NCBI GenBank assembly: GCA_009773355.1
Contig: WRPG01000019.1
Coordinates: 1-64,000, forward strand
Reading direction: 5' to 3'
From: Limisphaerales bacterium
GTDB lineage: Bacteria; Verrucomicrobiota; Verrucomicrobiia; Limisphaerales; SXTU01
Length of the DNA stretch: 64,000 nt
The notes beneath the pieces are model-generated. The model made no database searches. It saw only the letters and a program-made list of their open reading frames with translations, and was not told the DNA's origin. This document shows positions 58,191 to 64,000 of this stretch, one piece after another. How positions within the stretch are numbered: the first letter of the stretch is position 1; each line of letters starts with the position of its first letter. The position numbers and the translations under genes were made by a program.

Positions 58191-59219
58191 TTACTTGGAT
58201 TTGGGCGCGAAACTTGCCGGGGTCAGCTTCTCAGCCGTCCAGACGGAATCGGCGAGGGCACCGGTCGGACGCGGCTGGTAGTCGTCAACGAACGAGACAT
58301 CGGTCCGCTCCGGAATTTCCTTCTCGTGGCCGGTCAGGGATAGCATCGCGTTGACCATCATTCGCCTTAAGTCCTCGTTCAGCCAGTCCAAAGACGCCCC
58401 GGCGGTCGTCGTGAAGGAGCGGCCCTGCCTGCCGGAGGGCGCGGTGTAGGTCTTGAACCAGGCGAAGGGCATCCGGACGTCTTTGCGCTGGTCGGTCACG
58501 GGCGGATCGGCCGGTTTCAGGCCGGACAGCACCTGGCCGCGAAAGAGCACGACCTCGTCCGCCGTGAGCCGCTCGACCGAGTTCACGTCCGTGTGGCAGA
58601 AGAGCTTGTCCCCGACGCCCCGCAGCACCGGGTGGCCGCGCTGCTCCGGGTTGACATGCACCAGGGTGGCTTCCTTCTGAAACTTGCCGTAATGGGCAAT
58701 CCAGGTGTCGCCCAGGATCTGCTGGCCGAATCCGCCACGCCATTCCTTGCTCTGGAAGTCCCAGCTCCGGTAGGCGCTCGAACTGCCCGGCGAATAGCGG
58801 AAGGCGTGGGTCGCGTTGCGGATGCCGAGGACGGGTTTGCCCGCGTTCACGTAGTCCACGATGTGCTTCATGTCCGCGTCCGGCAGCTCGCGGAAGCGGG
58901 CGAAAATCACCATCAAGTCGGCGCGGTCCAAGGCGGCGAGTCCCGGGATGTTCTTATTGCGGTTGGGATTGATGTGGCCTGAGGCCGGGTCGGTCGCAAA
59001 CAGCACGGTGCAATTGAAGCCATGATGCCGGGCCATGAGCTTGGCGAACATGCTCATGCCTTCCTCCGAGCGGTAGTATTCCTCGCCGGTGACGAAGACG
59101 ATGTGCTGGCCCTGGCCCAGCCCGGCCTTGCCTTCGATGGTCAGCGTCGAATCGGCCGCCGTGCCGACCGCGAGCGGCAGCATCCAAGCGAGCAGGGCGA
59201 TGAGGCGATGGAGAGTCAT
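58191..59219 (-). CDS. Secreted ThuA-domain protein
   Basis: 342 aa, signal peptide (LIALLAWMLPLAVGTAA). ThuA (trehalose-utilisation-like, class I glutamine-amidotransferase fold) with IVFVTGEEYYRSEEGMSMFA and ADLMVIFARFRELP. It is clearly paralogous to the N-terminal domain of the 1721-residue fusion next to it (shared EEYYRSEE/DHEYRSEE, ARHHGFNCTVLF and IRNATHAFRYS-type segments), so a tandem duplication is likely. The catalytic role of ThuA is not settled; it acts on sugars. Confidence 0.88.
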   Translation of the reverse strand: MTLHRLIALLAWMLPLAVGTAADSTLTIEGKAGLGQGQHIVFVTGEEYYRSEEGMSMFAKLMARHHGFNCTVLFATDPASGHINPNRNKNIPGLAALDRADLMVIFARFRELPDADMKHIVDYVNAGKPVLGIRNATHAFRYSPGSSSAYRSWDFQSKEWRGGFGQQILGDTWIAHYGKFQKEATLVHVNPEQRGHPVLRGVGDKLFCHTDVNSVERLTADEVVLFRGQVLSGLKPADPPVTDQRKDVRMPFAWFKTYTAPSGRQGRSFTTTAGASLDWLNEDLRRMMVNAMLSLTGHEKEIPERTDVSFVDDYQPRPTGALADSVWTAEKLTPASFAPKSK

Positions 59220-59297
59220 AAGCTGGGCGTTTAGGTTGAGAGGCGGAGTGTGGCTGGCTGCGGGGACGGAAACTGGGAACGCCGGACAGGGTTGCGC

Positions 59298-60161
59298 CTA
59301 CTTCAAGGCCCGCTGGATGGAGGCCGCCACGGTCTCACCGAGGAAGTCGTAGCCCTTGGCGTTGAAATGCACGTCGTTCGGCGGCTGCATTTCAGCCAGG
59401 CGCGGAGCAATGGCCGCAAACAGGTCATCCGTGAGAACCCCGTGCTTTCTCATCACGGCCGCCGCCGCCTGGTTCCGCTCGACAATCGAGGCGGCGGTTT
59501 GCTTGCCATCCGGCGAGTCGGGGATGGGCGTGGTGCTGGCCCAGATGAGCTTCGCGCCGGTCTGCTTCATGCGCCCGATGAGCTGCTCCAGTCGTTGAGT
59601 GTAGTCGGGCAGTGGAGTGTTGCGGTCGTGGATGCCGAAGTTGAAGTGGATCACGGCCCACTTCCCGTCCCCGAGCCACACGTCCAGGTTCTTCAAGCCG
59701 CTGGCCGTAGGGCCGCAGTTCGCCGGCGCCCGGTGGACGTTCGCCTTCCCCGCCATCGCCTTTCTCACGGCCTGGGTGTAGCCGCGCGAGACGGAATCGC
59801 CGATGAGCAGCACGCGGGGAAGCTTGGGATCGTCCTGAACGAAGTCCCAGGCATTCGACCGGCCCGCGACCTTCTCGCGCTTGTGAATGGGCAGGTAAAA
59901 TCCGCCGAGCTGGGCCTGCAACACGCGTTCCCAAGCCTGCTGCTCCGGCGGCAGCTTCGCGACCAGGGCTTGATACTTTGCCTCCAGCTCCGCATCAGCC
60001 TTCGCCTTCTGCGCGGCGGCCTCGGCGGCGTTGGTGGGTTCGCGCTTGGCGGGAGACGCGGCTGCCTGCGCGAGAAGCTGGCGCGCGGGCCGGACTTCAT
60101 CAGCGGTGAGGCGCGGGCCAGACAGAAGAAGCACGGCGAGAAGAAGCAGATGGTGGTTCAT
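59298..60161 (-). CDS. Secreted SGNH/GDSL hydrolase
   Basis: 287 aa (294 from an earlier ATG at 60182). Signal peptide (LLLLAVLLLSGPRLTADE). SGNH block I is LLIGDSVSRGYTQ with the nucleophile Ser, block III HFNFGIHDRN and block V DVHFNAKGYDFLG with the catalytic Asp/His. Deacylates an ester on a polysaccharide or lipid; rhamnogalacturonan or xylan acetyl esters are common family substrates, but none is indicated here. It lies among other secreted glycan genes. Confidence 0.9.
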   Translation of the reverse strand: MNHHLLLLAVLLLSGPRLTADEVRPARQLLAQAAASPAKREPTNAAEAAAQKAKADAELEAKYQALVAKLPPEQQAWERVLQAQLGGFYLPIHKREKVAGRSNAWDFVQDDPKLPRVLLIGDSVSRGYTQAVRKAMAGKANVHRAPANCGPTASGLKNLDVWLGDGKWAVIHFNFGIHDRNTPLPDYTQRLEQLIGRMKQTGAKLIWASTTPIPDSPDGKQTAASIVERNQAAAAVMRKHGVLTDDLFAAIAPRLAEMQPPNDVHFNAKGYDFLGETVAASIQRALK

Positions 60162-60201
60162 GAAAGTGTGCGGGAGAAACAATTACGCGGGCGGTCGCGG
60201 C

Positions 60202-61629
60202 TCAGGCCAGCACGCCCCTGACCACTTCGCCGTGGACATCGGTGAGCCGATAGTCGCGGCCTTGGAAGCGGTAAGTCAGCCGCTGGTGGTTGATGCCCAG
60301 CAAGTGCAGGGCCGTGGCGTTGAGGTCGTGGATGTGGACGGGATCCTTGACGATGTTGTAGCTGAAGTCATCGGTCTCGCCGTGGACATGGCCGCCCTTC
60401 ACGCCCGCGCCGGCCAGCCACACGCTGTAGCAGCGCGGGTGGTGGTCGCGGCCGTAGTTGTCCTTCGTCAGCACGCCCTGCGAATAGACCGTGCGGCCGA
60501 ATTCGCCGCCCCAGATGACCAGCGTGTCCTCCATCATGCCGCGTTCCTTCAGCTCGCCCAGCAACGCGGCGGTCGGCTGGTCGGTGTCGTGGCACTGGCT
60601 GCGGATGCCGCCGGGCAGGTTGTTGTGCTGGTCCCAGCCCCGGTGATAAAGCTGGATGAACCGCACTCCCCGCTCGGCCAGTCGGCGGGCGAGGATGCAG
60701 TTCGCCGCGTAGGTGCCGGGCTTCCTCGATTCCGGCCCGTAGCGTTCGTAAATGCCGGCCGGCTCCTTCGACAGGTCCGCCAGCTCCGGCACGGCGGTCT
60801 GCATGCGGAAGGCCATTTCATACTGGTCCATGCGCGCCTGCGTCTCGGGGTCTTGATGCTCCGCGAGCTTCATCCGGTTCAGCGCGGCCACGTCGTCGAG
60901 CATCGCGCGGCGGCGCTCGGGCGTGATGCCGGGCGGGTTCGAGAGAAACAGCACGGGGTCCTTGCCCGAGCTGAACCGCACGCCCTGATACTTCGCGGGC
61001 AGGAAGCCCGCGCCCCACATCCGCTCATGGAGCGGCTGCGCGTTGGTCGGGCCGCTGGGCCGCGAAATAAGCGCGACGAAGGCCGGCAGGTCTGCGTTCT
61101 CCGCGCCGAGGCCATACGAAACCCACGCGCCAAACGCGGGCCGGCCGCCGATCTGGTGGCCGGTTTGCAGCAGCGTCATGGCGGGGTCGTGGTTGATGGC
61201 CTCCGTGTGCAGCGAGCGGATGACGCAGAGGTCATCCGCGAACCGCGCCGTGTGGGGCAGCAGTTCGCTCAACCACAGGCCCGCCCGCCCGTGCGGCCGG
61301 AACTGGAACACCGACGGCGCGACGGGGAACCGCTTCTGCCCGGCCGTCATGCCCGTGAGCCGCTGCCCCTGGCGGATCGAGTCCGGCAAGTCCTTGTCAA
61401 ACTGCGCGGCCAGTCCCGGCTTGGGGTCGAACAATTCCAACTGCGACGGCGCTCCGGCCTGCGTGAGCCAGATGATGCGCCGGGCCTTGGGCGCGAAATG
61501 CGGCGGCTGCGCGGCGGAAGCCAGTCGGGGAGCGAGCAGCGAGGCGAGCGCGGCGGCCCCGAGCGCGGTGCCCGATCGGCTGAGAAACTGGCGACGGGCG
61601 AGGTGGCGTTGCAGGGCGTCGGCAATCAT
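60202..61629 (-). CDS. DUF1501 secreted protein
   Basis: 475 aa with a Tat-type signal (LARRQFLSRSGTALGAAALA). DUF1501 proteins (alkaline-phosphatase-like fold) carry RRIIWLTQAGAPSQLELFDP, LSELLPHTARFADDLCVIRS and IWGGEFGRTVYSQG as here. They are almost always paired with a DUF1549/1553 gene in Planctomycetes and Verrucomicrobia, and the partner starts just upstream on this strand. The function of the pair is unknown; secreted glycan or sulfate ester breakdown is often suggested. Confidence 0.92.
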   Translation of the reverse strand: MIADALQRHLARRQFLSRSGTALGAAALASLLAPRLASAAQPPHFAPKARRIIWLTQAGAPSQLELFDPKPGLAAQFDKDLPDSIRQGQRLTGMTAGQKRFPVAPSVFQFRPHGRAGLWLSELLPHTARFADDLCVIRSLHTEAINHDPAMTLLQTGHQIGGRPAFGAWVSYGLGAENADLPAFVALISRPSGPTNAQPLHERMWGAGFLPAKYQGVRFSSGKDPVLFLSNPPGITPERRRAMLDDVAALNRMKLAEHQDPETQARMDQYEMAFRMQTAVPELADLSKEPAGIYERYGPESRKPGTYAANCILARRLAERGVRFIQLYHRGWDQHNNLPGGIRSQCHDTDQPTAALLGELKERGMMEDTLVIWGGEFGRTVYSQGVLTKDNYGRDHHPRCYSVWLAGAGVKGGHVHGETDDFSYNIVKDPVHIHDLNATALHLLGINHQRLTYRFQGRDYRLTDVHGEVVRGVLA

Positions 61630-61633
61630 GAGT

Positions 61634-64000
61634 TCACTCCTTGGTCACGACTTCGTCCAGGTTGAGCAACGTGCTGGCCACGGTGGTGAGGGCGGCGAGG
61701 TCCACAGCGTCCAGCCTGGCATCCGTGGCCGCCTCGCCCACGGCCAGCAGCGCCTTGGCCGCCGCCGGGTCGCGCGTGAAGTCGGTTCGGGCGCGCTCAA
61801 ACGCGGCCGACAGCACGGCCAGCTCCCGCTGGCTCGGCGAGCGCGCCAGCAGCAGGCGGAAGCCGTGGGTCACCCGGGCCGCCGTGGTGTCGCCGCCCTC
61901 GCGCATCATGCGCTGCGCGAGCCAGCGGGCGGCCTCGACGTAGGTCGGGTCGTTCATCAGGTTGAGCGCCTGCAACGGCGTGTTCGAGCGCGGACGGCGC
62001 AGCGTGCAGCTCTCGCGGAACGGCGCGTCGAACAGGAGCATCGCCGGGTGCGGCACCGAGCGCTTCCAGTAAGTGTAGAGGCTGCGGCGGTGAAGGTCGT
62101 CGCCCTTGCCCGCCACGTAGGTGTTGTAGCCCTTGCCGGCGGTGATTTGCTCGTAGAGCCCGGGCGGATGATAGGGCTTCACCGAAGCTCCGCCGAGCTT
62201 GGGGACCAGCAAGCCGCTCGCGGCCAGGGCCTGGTCCCGCACGAACTCACCCATCAAACGGTGCCGCGCGCCCCGGGTGAGCAGGCGATTCTCCGGATCG
62301 CGCTCGCGCAACGCGGGCGTGAGCTGTGACTGCTGCCGGTAGGTGGCGCTGGTCACGAGCAGCCGCAGGAAACCCTTCACGTCCCAGCCGCTCTCCCGGA
62401 AGGTCACCGCCAGCCAGTCGAGCAGCTCGGGATGGCTCGGCGGCTCGCCTTGGGAGCCGAAATCCTCGCTGGTGCGCACCAGCCCGGTGCCGAACAACTG
62501 CTGCCAGAAGCGGTTCGCCACGACGCGCGCGGTCAGCGGGTTCTGCGGGCTGACCAGCCAGCGCGCCAGCCCCAGGCGGTTGCGCGGCAGGCCTTCCTCC
62601 AGCGCGGGCAGCACGGCGGGCGTGCCGGCGGTGACGGGCGCGCCGGGCCTGTCATACGCGCCGCGCATCAGCACGAAGGTCGCGCGCGGCTCCTTGAGTT
62701 CCTCCATGACCAGCGTGGTGGGAATCTCGCCCTCGGCGTCCGCCACCTGGCGCTTCAACGCCGCCACCGCGTCGCTCAGCCGCCGATGCTCCGGCTGCTG
62801 CTGGAGCCGGAACTCCGCGAGCTGCCTGCGCTCGGCGGCGGTGCGTTGGGCGGCGGGTTTCTGAGCAATGGCCAGCACGCTCGTGGGAACCAGCCGGTCC
62901 GGCTCCGCGCCGCTGACGAACACGCGCCAAAGCGTTGGGCCGCCCGCGTGCTCCACGCCCAGCTCCAGCTCGACTTCCGACGGCGCGGAACTGGCCAAGG
63001 CCGGCTCCAGCTCGAACACCGCCTGCGCGGCCAGCGCGGGTTTCACGACGAGCACCGCGCGCGTCCGGCGGTCGTTGTCCAGCACCTTGACGGTCTCGGT
63101 GGCCGCCAGCGAATCACCGGCAGTCACCGCCCGCAGCCTCACTGCGGCCGGCTTGGCGACCTTGAGCTCGCTCCACTGGAAGCTCGCCTCCGCCACAGTC
63201 GTCGCGCACTCGAAGCGCAGGGCGGTGAAAGTTCCGGCGGGCAGCCGGGCCGTGAGCTTGAGGGTGTTGGCGCGCGTCTCCTGCGGCCCGACTTCCACCG
63301 CGCGGGCCGGCTCGTCCACCCGTGGCGGCTGGTCGCCGCCGCTGGCCGCGAGCAGTTCCACCTGCGTCCAGCTCACCCCGGCGGCGACCCGCTCCGCCCA
63401 CGCATCCAAGCCGGCGGTGGACTGCTGGTTCAGCGCGGCGAGCTGTTCCGTTGCGCCTTTCAGCTTCGCGTTCAACCCGGCGAGCTTCGCCTCCAGCTCG
63501 GGGGACGGCAGCTTCACGAACGGCGGCGCGTTCTGCCGGATGGGGTTCGAGTAGTTGCCCACGCCGCGCTCCGGCACGTTGTGGAAGAACGCCTTGAGCG
63601 CGTAAAAATCCCGCTGCGTGAACGGGTCGAACTTGTGGTCGTGGCAGCGGGCGCAGTTGAACGTCTGCCCCAGCCACACGGCGGCGGTCGTCTCCACGCG
63701 GTCGGCGGTGTATTCCGCCAGGAACTCGTCCGCGAGGACGCCGCCCTCCTCGTTCAGCATGTGGTTGCGGTGAAAGCCCGTCGCCACGCGCTGCTCCAGC
63801 GTCGCGTTCGGCAGCAGGTCGCCCGCGAGCTGCTCGATGGTGAACTGGTCGAAGGGCAGGTTCGCGTTGAACGCGCGGATCACCCAGTCCCGCCACGGCC
63901 ACAGCTCGCGGTCGCGATCCACTTGATAGCCGTTCGAGTCCGCGTAACGCGCCGCGTCCAGCCAGTCCACGGCCATGCGTTCGCCGTAGTGCGGCGACCG
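61634..64000 (-). CDS. DUF1549/DUF1553 secreted protein, 5' end outside the window
   Basis: The frame is open from 61634 to the right edge and enters from outside (HYGERMAVDWLDAARYADSN), so the true start lies beyond 64000. DUF1549 contains NCARCHDHKFDPFTQRDFY, a CxxCH motif possibly binding heme c. A long middle section with a coiled coil (LEAKLAGLNAKLKGATEQLA) leads to DUF1553 at the C terminus (LARWLVSPQNPLTARVVANR, TPLQALNLMNDPTYVEAAR). Partner of the adjacent DUF1501 gene, 4 nt apart. Confidence 0.92.
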   Translation of the reverse strand, partial: RSPHYGERMAVDWLDAARYADSNGYQVDRDRELWPWRDWVIRAFNANLPFDQFTIEQLAGDLLPNATLEQRVATGFHRNHMLNEEGGVLADEFLAEYTADRVETTAAVWLGQTFNCARCHDHKFDPFTQRDFYALKAFFHNVPERGVGNYSNPIRQNAPPFVKLPSPELEAKLAGLNAKLKGATEQLAALNQQSTAGLDAWAERVAAGVSWTQVELLAASGGDQPPRVDEPARAVEVGPQETRANTLKLTARLPAGTFTALRFECATTVAEASFQWSELKVAKPAAVRLRAVTAGDSLAATETVKVLDNDRRTRAVLVVKPALAAQAVFELEPALASSAPSEVELELGVEHAGGPTLWRVFVSGAEPDRLVPTSVLAIAQKPAAQRTAAERRQLAEFRLQQQPEHRRLSDAVAALKRQVADAEGEIPTTLVMEELKEPRATFVLMRGAYDRPGAPVTAGTPAVLPALEEGLPRNRLGLARWLVSPQNPLTARVVANRFWQQLFGTGLVRTSEDFGSQGEPPSHPELLDWLAVTFRESGWDVKGFLRLLVTSATYRQQSQLTPALRERDPENRLLTRGARHRLMGEFVRDQALAASGLLVPKLGGASVKPYHPPGLYEQITAGKGYNTYVAGKGDDLHRRSLYTYWKRSVPHPAMLLFDAPFRESCTLRRPRSNTPLQALNLMNDPTYVEAARWLAQRMMREGGDTTAARVTHGFRLLLARSPSQRELAVLSAAFERARTDFTRDPAAAKALLAVGEAATDARLDAVDLAALTTVASTLLNLDEVVTKE

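Overview
The window is GC-rich, gene-dense, Gram-negative DNA, most likely from a member of the Verrucomicrobiota (an environmental Pedosphaera/Limisphaerales-type lineage; this assignment is inferred). Support comes from the PVC-type secreted gene set (membrane-dehydrogenase propellers with C-terminal c-type heme domains, DUF1501 and DUF1549/1553 pairs, ThuA proteins, Tat-exported Gfo/Idh/MocA oxidoreductase, sulfatase), an LPS export and KDO operon, and futalosine-type menaquinone synthesis (mqnC). I count about 47 protein genes or fragments. I saw no rRNA, tRNA or CRISPR array, and no gene-free stretch exceeds 300 bases; the longest intergenic gaps (37955-38207, 40889-41158, 42967-43209) are filled by repeats.

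Layout. 1-2.5 kb: small charged protein, Rieske protein, metG. 2.5-7 kb: a 29-codon moxR remnant, a 1028-residue membrane protein and an intact moxR. 7-11 kb: hybrid histidine kinase plus a REC-Hpt-REC regulator. 10.9-13.7 kb: HIT protein, phoH, ybeY, recO. 13.7-17.3 kb: kdsA-kdsC-lptC-lptA-lptB on the minus strand. 17-24 kb: sulfatase, comB, an OGG-type glycosylase, and a PAP2-glycosyltransferase gene broken into two pieces. 23.6-32 kb: M29 aminopeptidase, CocE-type hydrolase fused to leucine-rich repeats, epimerase, TPR plus beta-barrel protein. 32-36 kb: two peroxiredoxins, a toroid-fold protein, a HAF-repeat protein. 36-38 kb: only the C-terminal half of carB. 38-43 kb: a lipoprotein cluster around lpoB. 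43-50 kb: ceramidase-like protein, mqnC, a 1213-residue propeller/HEAT/heme protein. 50-64 kb: SpoU methyltransferase, Gfo/Idh/MocA protein, a 1721-residue multidomain fusion, ThuA, SGNH, DUF1501 and DUF1553 genes.

The most striking feature is not a gene. The window is peppered with short inverted-repeat elements. In one class each arm is itself a hairpin preceded by a GTAG, GGAG or GTGG tetranucleotide, and two arms face each other: the architecture of REP doublets (REPINs). Unlike classical REPs, several sit inside conserved genes and are translated in frame (ybeY, the glycosylase, the PAP2-glycosyltransferase, the propeller/HEAT gene). Others supply start codons, stop codons or even a lipoprotein signal peptide. 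A second class is built from short repeated words and is found both alone (metG, mqnC) and nested in the loops of the first class. One locus (20750-20978) holds three palindromes nested inside one another. No transposase is present in the window.
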